Below, piece by piece: positions 1 to 7,534 of a stretch of DNA of 64,000 nucleotides. The translations under genes and the position numbers were made by a program. Source of the DNA: Flavobacteriales bacterium UBA3364 (GTDB lineage Bacteria > Bacteroidota > Bacteroidia > Flavobacteriales_F > PHOS-HE28); contig DEQO01000077.1 in assembly GCA_002360495.1 (NCBI GenBank), positions 1 to 64,000 of the forward strand, in the 5' to 3' direction. Under the pieces are notes generated by a model, which saw nothing but the letters and a program-made list of their open reading frames with translations, did not search any database and was not told the DNA's origin. The first letter of the stretch is position 1; every line of letters starts with the position of its first letter.

Positions 1-668
1 TCGGCCTTGCGCTCGAACTGCATGAACACGTTGTTCCAGATCTCGATCACCTGCGGGTGGTCGTTGTTCACCAGCTCGCGGCCGGGCTTCTGCGCCTTCT
101 CCTCGGCGGTGCGCACGTCCACGTGGATCTCGGTGCACGGCCCGCAGGGACCGGTGTCGCCCATCTCCCAGAAGTTGTCCTTTCGGCTGAAGGGCAGGAT
201 GCGGTCCTCGGCCATGAACTGCTTCCAGAGGTCGCGGGTCTCGAGGTCGGCGGGCAGCTTGTCCTTCTCGTCGCCACCGAAGTAGGTGACGTAGATGTTG
301 TTCTTGTCGATGCCGTAGACCTCGGTAAGGAGCTCCCATGCCCACTCGACGGCCTCCTTCTTGAAGTAGTCACCGAAGCTCCAGTTGCCGAGCATCTCGA
401 ACATCGTATGGTGGTACGTGTCGATGCCCACCTCCTCCAGATCGTTGTGCTTGCCGGAGACACGCAGGCACTTCTGCGTGTCGGCGATACGCTTGTCCTT
501 CGCCGGCCGGTTGCCGAGGAAGAGGTCCTTGAACTGGTTCATGCCCGCGTTGGTGAACATCAGCGTGGGGTCATCCTTCACCACCATGGGTGCGCTCGGC
601 ACGATGGCATGGCCGTGCTTGGCGAAATGGTCGAGGAACTTCTGGCGGATCTGCTGGCTGGTGAGCAT
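1..668 (-). CDS. alaS: Alanyl-tRNA synthetase, N-terminal part (gene runs off the left edge)
   Basis: Only the first 222 codons are in the window. The product charges tRNA-Ala with alanine in the cytoplasm. The start MLTSQQIRQKFLDHF, followed by HAIVPSAPMV and then TLMFTNAGMNQFKDLFLG, is the classic class II AlaRS motif 1 region. Further on, HHTMFEMLGNWSFGDYFK and the MGDTGPCGPCTEI stretch of the aminoacylation core are intact. The ATG at 666-668 is chosen because AlaRS proteins begin a few residues before the EIR/QIR motif. It reads away from the M23 peptidase gene, and a TACTTTCGC promoter box lies 27 bases upstream. The editing and C-Ala domains lie outside the window. Confidence 0.97.
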   Translation of the reverse strand, partial: MLTSQQIRQKFLDHFAKHGHAIVPSAPMVVKDDPTLMFTNAGMNQFKDLFLGNRPAKDKRIADTQKCLRVSGKHNDLEEVGIDTYHHTMFEMLGNWSFGDYFKKEAVEWAWELLTEVYGIDKNNIYVTYFGGDEKDKLPADLETRDLWKQFMAEDRILPFSRKDNFWEMGDTGPCGPCTEIHVDVRTAEEKAQKPGRELVNNDHPQVIEIWNNVFMQFERKA

Positions 669-695
669 GGCGGGACGTCTGGCTTCTTTCGGGCT

Positions 696-704
696 GCGAA
701 AGTA
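696..704 (-). promoter_or_regulatory. Bacteroidota -7 promoter box for alaS
   Basis: On the minus strand the bases read TACTTTCGC, matching TAnnTTYG. It would give alaS a leader of about 23 bases. I see no clear TTG at the usual upstream distance, so only the -7 half is supported. Confidence 0.45.
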
Positions 705-784
705 CCGAGAAGGCATGGTCCGAAGCACTGGTGAGATGCCGGATAGCTACCTCCAGAAGCTTCCGGCATGACCACGATGGTAGG

Positions 785-793
785 TAACTTCGC
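785..793 (+). promoter_or_regulatory. Bacteroidota -7 promoter box for the M23 peptidase gene
   Basis: TAACTTCGC matches TAnnTTYG and ends eight bases before the ATG at 802, so the transcript would be nearly leaderless. No TTG is found at the usual distance. Confidence 0.45.
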
Positions 794-801
794 GCTTACC
801 C

Positions 802-1773
802 ATGGCCGAGCAGAAGTACCGCTTCAACCCCAAGACGCTCAATTTCGAGCGCATCCGGCTGAGCGCGTGGCAGAAGACCAAGCGGACCTTGCTGGCCCTG
901 ACGCCCGGATTACTGGTGGGCGTGATCGGCATCTTCCTGGCCTACCAGTTCATCGATTCACCCAAGGAAGCCTCCCTCCGGCGGGAGAACCAGCAGTTGT
1001 TGCTGCAGTACGAATTGCTCAACAAGCAATTGGGAGAGGTGGAGAACGTATTGTACGATGTGCGCCGCAGGGACGACAACATCTACCGCGTGATCTTCGA
1101 GGCCGATCCGTTGCCCGAAACCATGCGCCAAGCCGGCTCCGGTGGTGTTGACCGCTACAAGGACCTGAACGGCTTCGCGAGCAGCGAAATGGTGATCGAT
1201 ACGAAGAAGCGTTTGGACAAACTGACGAAACAACTGGTGGTCCAGTCCAAGTCCCTGGATGAAGTAGCCTCCCTGGTCCTGCGCAAGCAGGAGATGCTGG
1301 CGAGCATACCTGCCGTGCAACCCATACCGAACGAAGACCTGACCGCTACGGCCGGCGGTTTCGGGATGCGTATCCATCCGATCCACAAGATCCCCAAGTT
1401 CCACGCCGGCATGGATTTCACCGCGAAACAGGGCACACCCATCCACGCCACCGGCGATGGCCGGGTGACCTTCGCGGACTACGCCACCAACGGCTACGGC
1501 ATGCACGTGGTGGTGGACCACGGTTTCGATTACGAGACACTTTACGCCCACTTGAGCGAGCTGAAAGTGCGCAACGGTCAACGGGTGAAGCGCGGTGATG
1601 TGATCGGACTCGTTGGCAACACGGGCCTCAGCGCCGGACCACATCTGCACTATGAGGTGCACAAGGGCGGTGAAGCAGTGGATCCCGCGAACTACTACTT
1701 CAACGACCTGAGCCCGGATGAATATGCACGCATGCTCGAGCTTTCGCGCAATGCCGGTCAGTCGCTGGATTGA
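802..1773 (+). CDS. M23 (LytM-type) metallopeptidase, membrane anchored
   Basis: A 323-residue predicted peptidoglycan endopeptidase. A basic N-terminus is followed by one membrane helix (about residues 32-51), which suggests an inner-membrane anchor with the rest in the periplasm. A predicted coiled coil rich in E, Q, L and R follows (about 58-150). The LytM domain occupies about 180-300, with the zinc ligands visible in FHAGMD (H and D) and in HLHYEVH (HxH), so it looks catalytically competent. A short tail ends the protein. The layout resembles the M23 proteins that act in envelope growth or cell separation in Bacteroidota. It is divergent from alaS and stands alone. The exact substrate bond cannot be told from sequence. 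Confidence 0.9.
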   Translation: MAEQKYRFNPKTLNFERIRLSAWQKTKRTLLALTPGLLVGVIGIFLAYQFIDSPKEASLRRENQQLLLQYELLNKQLGEVENVLYDVRRRDDNIYRVIFEADPLPETMRQAGSGGVDRYKDLNGFASSEMVIDTKKRLDKLTKQLVVQSKSLDEVASLVLRKQEMLASIPAVQPIPNEDLTATAGGFGMRIHPIHKIPKFHAGMDFTAKQGTPIHATGDGRVTFADYATNGYGMHVVVDHGFDYETLYAHLSELKVRNGQRVKRGDVIGLVGNTGLSAGPHLHYEVHKGGEAVDPANYYFNDLSPDEYARMLELSRNAGQSLD

Positions 1774-2114
1774 CCGCGCACAACCGAGGATGGCGACCAT
1801 CGGGACCTGCCTCGCCTTGATCGTCGACCCGCCGACCAGGACGCAATAGAGCGTCGCGGACAGCAGCGCTAACGTTGCCATTCATGCCGTTTCGAACAAC
1901 GGTCCCGACGGTCCCATTGGCAACCCCAGCGAACTCTTCAACGGCACGAATACCGGCACGGTCTGGAACACGACCGTACTTGTGAACGCCATCCCGTCCG
2001 TTCATCCGCTGGTTGAAAAGCAGCGGGGCAAACACGCACACGGTGGTGTTGAGGTCGCATTGATCCAACGATCGGCCTGATCGACCTATGTTTGACGGCC
2101 CGAACCGCGGACCG
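1774..2114 (+). other. Intergenic stretch without a confident gene; possible decayed coding sequence
   Basis: This gap holds no convincing gene. One plus-strand frame stays open for about 70 codons from about 1855, with Gly/Asn/Thr-rich text such as NNGPDGPIGNPSELFNGTN, which resembles secreted repeat protein. It has no start codon and a stop just upstream. I read it as a possible remnant only. The MerR promoter box lies at its right end. Confidence 0.3.
2087..2095 (+). promoter_or_regulatory. Bacteroidota -7 promoter box for the MerR gene
   Basis: TATGTTTGA matches TAnnTTTG. It overlaps the upstream in-frame ATG at 2088, which argues that translation really begins at 2115. Confidence 0.5.
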
Positions 2115-2474
2115 ATGCCCTGGAAGGAGAAGACGATCGAGAAGTTGTACTGGTCCATCGGCGAAGTGGCCGAACAGCTCGGGGTGAACACCTCGTTGAT
2201 CCGTTACTGGGAGAAGGAGTTCGGCAACCTGAAGCCCAAACGGACCGGAAAGGGCGACCGGCTCTATACGAAGAAGGAGATCGAGCAATTGCAGCGCATC
2301 CAACACCTGGTGAAGGAGAAGGGCTTCACATTGCAAGGTGCACGTGAGCAGCTGCGGAAGGCAGAACAGGTGGAAGAGGTCGCAACGCTCGATGTTGAAC
2401 AGCTACGGAACCGCCTACTGGACCTGCGCAGCAAGCTTGTGGCACTGCGTTCATCGTCCACGGAAAAGCCGTGA
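2115..2474 (+). CDS. MerR-family transcriptional regulator
   Basis: A 119-residue protein. The winged-helix DNA-binding domain is at the start: YWSIGEVAEQLGVNTSLIRY is the MerR recognition helix-turn-helix, followed by WEKEFGNLKPKR and a YTKKEIEQLQRI wing segment. A C-terminal helical region (about 75-115) rich in E, L, R and Q would form the antiparallel dimer coiled coil. There is no effector-binding domain and no cysteine pair, so the ligand is unknown. Short MerR proteins like this are widespread in Flavobacteriia. An in-frame ATG at 2088 would add nine residues but lies inside the -7 box, so 2115 is preferred. It converges on hldD. Confidence 0.88.
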   Translation: MPWKEKTIEKLYWSIGEVAEQLGVNTSLIRYWEKEFGNLKPKRTGKGDRLYTKKEIEQLQRIQHLVKEKGFTLQGAREQLRKAEQVEEVATLDVEQLRNRLLDLRSKLVALRSSSTEKP

Positions 2475-2483
2475 TCGGCGCGT

Positions 2484-3452
2484 TCAGCAGTAGTTCTTCC
2501 TTGCGAGGTAGTTCGTCACGTAGTCCTTCACACCATCCTCCAACGTGGTGAACGGCCGGTCGTAGCCGATCGCCTTCAGCTTCTCCATCCGCGCCTCGGT
2601 GAAGTACTGGTACTTGTCGCGGATGTCGGCAGGCGTGTCGATGAACGCGATGTTCTCCGTCCTACCCAGTGCGGCGAACGTGGCACGCGCCAGGTCGAGG
2701 AAGGTGCGTGCACGGCCGCTTCCCAGATTGTACAGCCCGCTGTTCTTACGATGCTCCATCAGGAACATGCACACGGCACAGACGTCCTTTACGTACACGA
2801 AATCGCGCAACTGTTCACCGTCCTTGTAGTCGTGGCGGTGGCTACGGAACAGCTTCATGCCCCCGTTCGCCTGGATCTGGTTGAACGCGTGGAAGACCAC
2901 GCTGGCCATGCGGCCCTTGTGGTATTCGTTCGGGCCGTAGACGTTGAAGAATTTCAGGCCGGCCCAGAAGAACGGTTTCCGCTCCTGCTTCAAGGCCCAT
3001 TTATCGAAGTCGTTCTTGCTATCGCCATAGGGATTCAACGGCTTCAAGCTGTACGGCAAGGCGGGGTCGGCATCATCGTAACCCAGTTCGCCATCGCCGT
3101 AGGTGGCGGCGGAAGAGGCGTAGACCAATGGGATCCCATACTTCACGCAGGCCTCCCACATCCGCTGGCTGTAACGGACGTTCAACTCGTCAAAGATCCT
3201 CCGGTCGAACTCGGTCGTGTCCGTGCGCGCCCCGAGGTGGAAAATGAACTGGACCAACTTTTCGTTGGCATCCAGCCAGGTGAAGAAGTCCTTACGCTCA
3301 ACGCGGGCGGTGAGTTTCTTGCCTTCCAAATTGGGCACCTTGTCGAGCCGCGAGAAGTCATCCACCGCAACGATGTCCTGCCAGCCTTCGCGCAGCAACT
3401 CCCCTACCAATGCGCTTCCGATGAAGCCCGCGGCGCCGGTTACGACGATCAT
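2484..3452 (-). CDS. hldD: ADP-L-glycero-D-manno-heptose 6-epimerase
   Basis: A 322-residue short-chain epimerase that converts ADP-D-glycero-D-manno-heptose to the L-glycero form for the lipopolysaccharide inner core, using bound NADP. MIVVTGAAGFIGSALVGELL is the Rossmann dinucleotide motif at the very start. The catalytic region shows YASSAATYGDG and the YGDSKNDFDKW Tyr-x-x-x-Lys motif. FFNVYGPNEYHKGRMASV is typical of HldD and separates it from general sugar epimerases. The start at 3452 is used because the Rossmann strand begins there. An upstream in-frame ATG at 3509 would add 19 residues of low-complexity leader past the promoter box. It is divergent from the pterin gene. Confidence 0.93.
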   Translation of the reverse strand: MIVVTGAAGFIGSALVGELLREGWQDIVAVDDFSRLDKVPNLEGKKLTARVERKDFFTWLDANEKLVQFIFHLGARTDTTEFDRRIFDELNVRYSQRMWEACVKYGIPLVYASSAATYGDGELGYDDADPALPYSLKPLNPYGDSKNDFDKWALKQERKPFFWAGLKFFNVYGPNEYHKGRMASVVFHAFNQIQANGGMKLFRSHRHDYKDGEQLRDFVYVKDVCAVCMFLMEHRKNSGLYNLGSGRARTFLDLARATFAALGRTENIAFIDTPADIRDKYQYFTEARMEKLKAIGYDRPFTTLEDGVKDYVTNYLARKNYC

Positions 3453-3489
3453 CCTGGACGTGCCATGGCCTGTTGGCTGGGCTACGGCT

Positions 3490-3498
3490 GCGAAAGTA
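3490..3498 (-). promoter_or_regulatory. Bacteroidota -7 promoter box for hldD
   Basis: The minus strand reads TACTTTCGC, 37 bases before the chosen ATG at 3452. This supports the shorter start for hldD. No TTG is seen at 19-23 bases upstream, where a polypyrimidine run lies instead. Confidence 0.45.
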
Positions 3499-3519
3499 GG
3501 TAGTGGCATCAGGAGGAGA

Positions 3520-3569
3520 AGCAGGGGCAGGAGCAGGAAATGCCGGTTGCCCTTGCTCCTGCCCCTGCT
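3520..3569. repeat. 16-bp perfect inverted repeat between divergent hldD and the pterin gene
   Basis: AGCAGGGGCAGGAGCA at 3520-3535 is repeated as its exact reverse complement at 3554-3569, with an 18-base loop. Partial pairing extends beyond the arms. One arm is all purine except for the C positions and is tract-like. It lies between the hldD box (3490-3498) and the queD-like box (3582-3590), so it is not a terminator for either gene. Confidence 0.7.
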
Positions 3570-3581
3570 CCTTGAGCTAAC

Positions 3582-3590
3582 TACCTTTGC
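3582..3590 (+). promoter_or_regulatory. Bacteroidota -7 promoter box for the queD-like/folE operon
   Basis: TACCTTTGC is a full match to TAnnTTTGC and ends 26 bases before the ATG at 3617. Several TTG triplets lie upstream, but none is at 19-23 bases. Confidence 0.55.
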
Positions 3591-3616
3591 ACCGCCGCTT
3601 ACCCGGCACTTTTCCC

Positions 3617-4036
3617 ATGCCCATCGTCCACATCACCCGCCGCGAACGTTTCAGCGCCGCGCACAAGCTCAGTCGTCCGGATTGGAGTTTGGAGAAGAAC
3701 CTCGCCACCTTCGGCAAATGCGCCAACCCCAACTGGCATGGCCACAATTACGACCTCTGGGTGACCGTAAAAGGTGAGCCGAGCGCTGAGACCGGTTTCG
3801 TCATCGACCTCTCGTTCCTCGGCAAGATCATCAAAGAGCGCGTGGTGGATCTGCTGGACCACAAGAACATCGATCTGGATGTGGCCTTCATGCGCGGCCG
3901 ATGGAGCAGCACCGAGAACCTGGCCATCGCCATCTGGGAACAATTGGAAGCACCGGTGAACGAATCGGGGGGCCGGTTGTTCTGCGTGAAATTGCAGGAG
4001 ACCGAGAACAACCACGTGGAATACTATGGCGGCTAG
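3617..4036 (+). CDS. queD: 6-pyruvoyl-tetrahydropterin synthase / 6-carboxytetrahydropterin synthase family protein
   Basis: A 139-residue T-fold enzyme acting on dihydroneopterin triphosphate. A zinc-ligand His is visible in RERFSAAHKL, and CANPNWHGHNYDLWV carries the catalytic Cys together with the other two zinc His residues. Near the C-terminus LQETENNHVEYYG holds the Glu that anchors the pterin ring. The length fits the family. It overlaps folE by 11 bases, so both come from one message, and FolE makes this enzyme's substrate. That fits either queuosine precursor synthesis (QueD) or a pterin cofactor route. The family cannot be split from sequence alone, so the symbol is provisional. Confidence 0.87.
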   Translation: MPIVHITRRERFSAAHKLSRPDWSLEKNLATFGKCANPNWHGHNYDLWVTVKGEPSAETGFVIDLSFLGKIIKERVVDLLDHKNIDLDVAFMRGRWSSTENLAIAIWEQLEAPVNESGGRLFCVKLQETENNHVEYYGG

Positions 4037-4742
4037 AAAAGGGTCCAAGGAACGTGGTGAGGCTCCGGGCCCCGGCTCTTCGGCCGGGTTGTCGGCCCGG
4101 AGCGCCGGTGGTGCCAAGGGCATCGAGCGCAACCCGGACGGCGAAGGCTACGAACGCATCGACCAGTACGATCAGAAACTGGTGAAGCGCATCGGCGACC
4201 ACTATGGCGATATCCTGAAAGCCATCGGTGAAGACCCGCAACGCGAAGGATTGCAGAAGACACCGGAACGCGTAGCGAAAGCCCTGCAGTACCTCACACA
4301 TGGTTATGACACCGACCCCGCTGCGATCCTGAGGAGCGCGCTCTTCAAAGAGGATTACAGCCAGATGGTGCTGGTGAAGGATATCGAGGTGTACAGCATG
4401 TGCGAGCATCACATGCTGCCCTTCTTCGGCAAGGCGCACGTGGCCTACATCCCGAACGGCCGGATCACGGGACTGAGCAAGATCCCCCGCGTTGTGGATG
4501 CCTTTGCGCGACGCCTCCAAGTGCAGGAACGACTCACCAACGAGATCCGCGATTGCATCCACGACACGCTGCGCCCCTTGGGCGTAGCCGTGGTGATGGA
4601 GTGCGATCACCTTTGCATGCGAATGCGGGGTGTCCAAAAACAGAACTCGGTCACCACGACATCGGCCTTCACCGGCATCTTTCTGAGCGACCAGCGGACC
4701 CGCGAGGAGTTCATCAAGCTGATCAGCGCACGGCTGCACTAG
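4026..4742 (+). CDS. folE: GTP cyclohydrolase I
   Basis: A 238-residue cytoplasmic enzyme that turns GTP into 7,8-dihydroneopterin triphosphate, the first step to folate and the supplier of the preceding enzyme. YSMCEHHMLPFFGKAHVAYI carries the zinc Cys and His. LSKIPRVVDAFARRLQVQER and CDHLCMRMRGVQKQNS complete the active site with the second zinc Cys. The first 45 residues are an unusual extension rich in Gly, Ala, Lys and Ser, not part of the conserved fold. The ATG overlaps the 3' end of the upstream gene, typical of coupled translation. Confidence 0.96.
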   Translation: MAARKGSKERGEAPGPGSSAGLSARSAGGAKGIERNPDGEGYERIDQYDQKLVKRIGDHYGDILKAIGEDPQREGLQKTPERVAKALQYLTHGYDTDPAAILRSALFKEDYSQMVLVKDIEVYSMCEHHMLPFFGKAHVAYIPNGRITGLSKIPRVVDAFARRLQVQERLTNEIRDCIHDTLRPLGVAVVMECDHLCMRMRGVQKQNSVTTTSAFTGIFLSDQRTREEFIKLISARLH

Positions 4743-4748
4743 GGAATG

Positions 4749-4891
4749 GAACGCTGATGGCGCTGAAAAGCGCAGATGGGCGCGGATAATGCTGGTGAGG
4801 ATCAAGGGGATGTAGACCTTGATCGTCTTTCAGCCTAGATCGCACTGGATCGTATCAGCGTTCATCATACCGATCCGCGTCATCAGCGTTC
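4749..4891. repeat. Intergenic palindromic repeat-like element
   Basis: GAACGCTGATGGCGC at 4749-4763 is matched by GCGTCATCAGCGTTC at 4877-4891, its reverse complement with one mismatch. Words such as GCGCAGATGGGCGCGGAT, GATCCGCGTCATCAGCG and CAGCGTTCATCAT recur inside. The DNA is non-coding and sits between folE and the Bax inhibitor gene. It resembles dispersed intergenic repeats of Bacteroidota, but I cannot test copy number here. Confidence 0.5.
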
Positions 4892-4944
4892 AGGTCCCCT
4901 ATTCCGAGGTTGTGTCCGATATTCGTAGCCAGAACCCCATATCC

Positions 4945-5676
4945 ATGGAGCAGAACACCTTCCCGCAGAACCCACCGTACATCGGCGCAGGCGACGAGTC
5001 CAGCGTGCGCACCTTCCTGGCCAATGTCTTCAGCTACATGACCGTGGCCCTTGTGATCAGTGGCATCATGGCCTGGTGGTTCGGGAACGATATGACCAAG
5101 TTGCAATACCTGATCAACTTCGAGACCGGCAGCAATACCATCCTCGGATGGGTGGTGATGTTCGCTCCGCTCGGCCTGGTCTTCGCCATGGGCGGTCTGG
5201 TGAACAAGATGAGTTCGACCGTGCTGCTTGTGACCTTCCTGCTGTTCTCCACCATCATGGGCATCAGTCTGAGCTACATCTTCCTGATCTACTCGATGAC
5301 CTCCATCGCCAATGTGTTCTTCATCTCTGCGGCGGTGTTCGGCGTGATGGCGGTGGCGGGCTACACCACCAGGACGGACCTGACCAAGTTGGGCAGCATC
5401 CTCATGATCGGCCTTGTCGGCATCGTGATCGCCTCACTGGTGAACATCTTCTTGAAGAGCGACACGATGGGCTATATCGTGAGCATCTCCGGGGTGGTGG
5501 TCTTCACCGGCCTTACCGCGTACGATGTGCAGAAACTGAAGCGCATGGGCGAAGAAGTCCCCACCGGCACCGAGACCGCACAAAAGATGGCCCTGATGGG
5601 TGCCCTGACCCTTTACCTGGACTTCATCAACCTCTTCCTGATGCTGCTGCGCCTGTTCGGCGGCCGCCGCGATTGA
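4945..5676 (+). CDS. Bax inhibitor-1 / YccA family membrane protein
   Basis: A 243-residue inner-membrane protein with about seven hydrophobic helices. The first follows VRTFLANVFSYMTVALVISG. Later ones include GLVFAMGGLVNKMS, VLLVTFLLFSTIMGIS and a last segment LYLDFINLFLMLLRLFG, which is a hallmark of the UPF0005/BI-1 family. Members are thought to form calcium-leak or ion channels and some interact with FtsH, but the bacterial role is unsettled. The ATG at 4945 begins MEQNTFPQNPPYIG, normal for the group. An upstream in-frame start at 4819 would run into the palindromic repeat and is rejected. A hairpin follows the stop. Confidence 0.88.
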   Translation: MEQNTFPQNPPYIGAGDESSVRTFLANVFSYMTVALVISGIMAWWFGNDMTKLQYLINFETGSNTILGWVVMFAPLGLVFAMGGLVNKMSSTVLLVTFLLFSTIMGISLSYIFLIYSMTSIANVFFISAAVFGVMAVAGYTTRTDLTKLGSILMIGLVGIVIASLVNIFLKSDTMGYIVSISGVVVFTGLTAYDVQKLKRMGEEVPTGTETAQKMALMGALTLYLDFINLFLMLLRLFGGRRD

Positions 5677-5694
5677 TCGAACATCCCTAAACAT

Positions 5695-5733
5695 GGCCCG
5701 GATCGTTGGTCGACGGTCCGGGTCTTGTATTTT
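5695..5733 (+). terminator. Hairpin terminator after the Bax inhibitor gene, overlapping the fabD promoter
   Basis: GGCCCGGATCG (5695-5705) pairs with CGGTCCGGGTC (5714-5724) across an 8-base loop, with two G-U pairs, and is followed by TTGTATTTT. The hairpin contains the -33 TTG of the fabD promoter, so termination and initiation signals are interleaved. Confidence 0.55.
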
Positions 5734-5736
5734 CGA
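5706..5736 (+). promoter_or_regulatory. Bacteroidota promoter for fabD
   Basis: TTG at 5706-5708, exactly 19 bases, then TATTTTCGA at 5728-5736. The ATG at 5754 lies 17 bases after the -7 box. Confidence 0.65.
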
Positions 5737-5753
5737 CCGATCAACCCTGCACC

Positions 5754-6629
5754 ATGAACGCTTACGTATTCCCCGGACAAGGCAGCCAATTCCCAGGCAT
5801 GGGCAAGGACCTGTACGATGCCGACAGCAATGCCCGCATCTGGTTCGAGCACGCCAACGACATCCTGGGCTTCAACCTTACGGACGTGATGTTCAAGGGA
5901 ACCGAGGAGGACCTGAAGCAGACCAAGGTGACGCAGCCCGCGATCTTCCTGCACAGCGTGGTGAAGGCGAAGGTGCTGGGCGATGCGTTCAAACCAGCGA
6001 TGGTGGCCGGACATTCCCTGGGCGAGTTCAGCGCGTTGGTGGCTGCGGGGGCGATGGAGTTCAGCGATGGCTTGAAACTGGTTTCCGCGCGTGCCAATGC
6101 CATGCAGAAGGCCTGCGAGTTGCAACCGAGTACCATGGCCGCGATCCTGGGTCTGGAGGATGGCAAGGTGGAAGAGATCTGCAGGACCATTCCAGGTATC
6201 GTGGTTCCGGCGAACTACAACTGCCCGGGCCAGCTCGTGATCAGCGGCAGCATTGAAGGCGTGAACGCAGCTTGTGAAGCGTTGAAAGCGGCGGGGGCGA
6301 AACGTGCGCTTCTACTGCAGGTCGGTGGTGCCTTCCACAGCCCGTTGATGGAACCCGCCCGGGTCGAGCTGCAAACGGCGATCGCCTACACGCCCATCGT
6401 GGATCCGCGCTGCCCGGTCTACCAGAACGTGGATGCCCGTCCCCACACCGATCCAGCGCGGATCAAAGCCAACCTGATCGCACAGCTCACAGCACCCGTG
6501 CGCTGGACACAGACCATGCAGAACATGCTGGTCGATGGCGCCACCAAGGTGATCGAAGTAGGACCCGGGAATGTGCTGCAGGGCTTGTTCAAGAAAGTAA
6601 GCAAGGAACTGGAGACGGCGACGGCATAG
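5754..6629 (+). CDS. fabD: Malonyl-CoA:ACP transacylase
   Basis: A 291-residue cytoplasmic enzyme that loads malonyl groups onto acyl carrier protein for fatty acid synthesis. MNAYVFPGQGSQFPGMGKDL is the family's N-terminal oxyanion motif. VAGHSLGEFSALVAAGA holds the nucleophile Ser. A conserved Arg follows in LVSARANAMQ. GGAFHSPLM provides the catalytic His. The C-terminus has EVGPGNVLQGLFKK, usual for FabD. The start at 5754 is chosen over an in-frame upstream ATG at 5706 because the promoter's -7 box lies between them. It stands alone, without fabH or acpP next to it. Confidence 0.96.
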   Translation: MNAYVFPGQGSQFPGMGKDLYDADSNARIWFEHANDILGFNLTDVMFKGTEEDLKQTKVTQPAIFLHSVVKAKVLGDAFKPAMVAGHSLGEFSALVAAGAMEFSDGLKLVSARANAMQKACELQPSTMAAILGLEDGKVEEICRTIPGIVVPANYNCPGQLVISGSIEGVNAACEALKAAGAKRALLLQVGGAFHSPLMEPARVELQTAIAYTPIVDPRCPVYQNVDARPHTDPARIKANLIAQLTAPVRWTQTMQNMLVDGATKVIEVGPGNVLQGLFKKVSKELETATA

Positions 6630-6703
6630 ATCGCGGTGGTTCCTTCGTAGGATCCACGCCCTCCGATGATCCCCTGCGACATGCTCCACCGTCACGACAC
6701 ACC

Positions 6704-7534
6704 ATGAGAACACCTTTCCTACTACTCGCACTGGCCACAGCGCCCTTCGTTTCCGCGCAGGTCATCCCACCGTATTCCACGGGTTTCGAAGGACAAGTCG
6801 GGAATCTCGCCCCCTTGTTCCCCGACGGATGGAATTGGGAGGACCTGAACACTGTCCCTCTGGGGAACCAGAGCTGGCAGATCATCAAGAACACCGTCTC
6901 CCAGACGAATGCACGCACGGACAGTACGGCGGCCCACATGTTCAGCCATGGTAGCGAGATGAACAACGATTGGCTGTACACGCCCGGCATGCAATTGCAA
7001 GGTGGGACCACCTACACGATCTCGTTCTGGTATTCCGTGGCCCCGCTCTTCCCGAGCACCGAACGACTGGCCTTGCACGCCGGCCCGGCGCCTACCGCAC
7101 TGGCCATGACGGAAACCCTATGGTCGAACACCAACATCGAGAACCCGGTGTATGAGCAGGCCGTGGTGGAGTATACACCGGACGATGATGAAGTGCGCTA
7201 CTTCGCCTTCCACTATTTCAGCGAGGAGTTCCAGTTCATCCTGCTGCTGGACGATGTCAGCATCACGTACGATGGTGCAAGCATCGCGGAGCGTGGATCC
7301 GCCGATCGGAGCGTGTGGTGCGATGGACGTTCATTGACCGTGTCGATCGATACACCCGTCAACGGCGAATTGCTCGTTATCACGGATGCCTCTGGTCGTG
7401 CCGTACTGGAACGCCCACTGACCGCAGAGCGGACGACGTTCGGCCTGGATGGCCTCAGCGAGGGGATCTATCTGGCCAGCGTGACGGATCGCGGGCGCAC
7501 GTCGCGCAGCCAGCGCATCGCTGTTGCGCGCTGA
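6704..7534 (+). CDS. Secreted protein with T9SS-type C-terminal sorting tail
   Basis: A 276-residue exported protein of unknown role. A signal peptide is clear (MRTPFLLLALATAPFVSAQ). The middle, from STGFEGQVGNL to about residue 190, is a beta-rich jelly-roll-like domain of the choice-of-anchor/MAM type, with GTTYTISFWYSVAP and a YFAFHYFSEEF strand, a fold common in adhesins and carbohydrate-binding modules. The last 80 residues look like a type A sorting domain: GELLVITDASGRAVLERPL, then LDGLSEGIYLASVTDRGR and a basic end. That implies secretion through the outer membrane and cell-surface attachment. It ends one base before the oppositely directed phosphatase gene. Confidence 0.75.
   Translation: MRTPFLLLALATAPFVSAQVIPPYSTGFEGQVGNLAPLFPDGWNWEDLNTVPLGNQSWQIIKNTVSQTNARTDSTAAHMFSHGSEMNNDWLYTPGMQLQGGTTYTISFWYSVAPLFPSTERLALHAGPAPTALAMTETLWSNTNIENPVYEQAVVEYTPDDDEVRYFAFHYFSEEFQFILLLDDVSITYDGASIAERGSADRSVWCDGRSLTVSIDTPVNGELLVITDASGRAVLERPLTAERTTFGLDGLSEGIYLASVTDRGRTSRSQRIAVAR

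Noticed and set aside
958..1881. A 307-codon antisense frame over the M23 peptidase
   Set aside because: The peptidase frame shows HxxxD and HxH motifs; the antisense frame shows none and starts within the gene.
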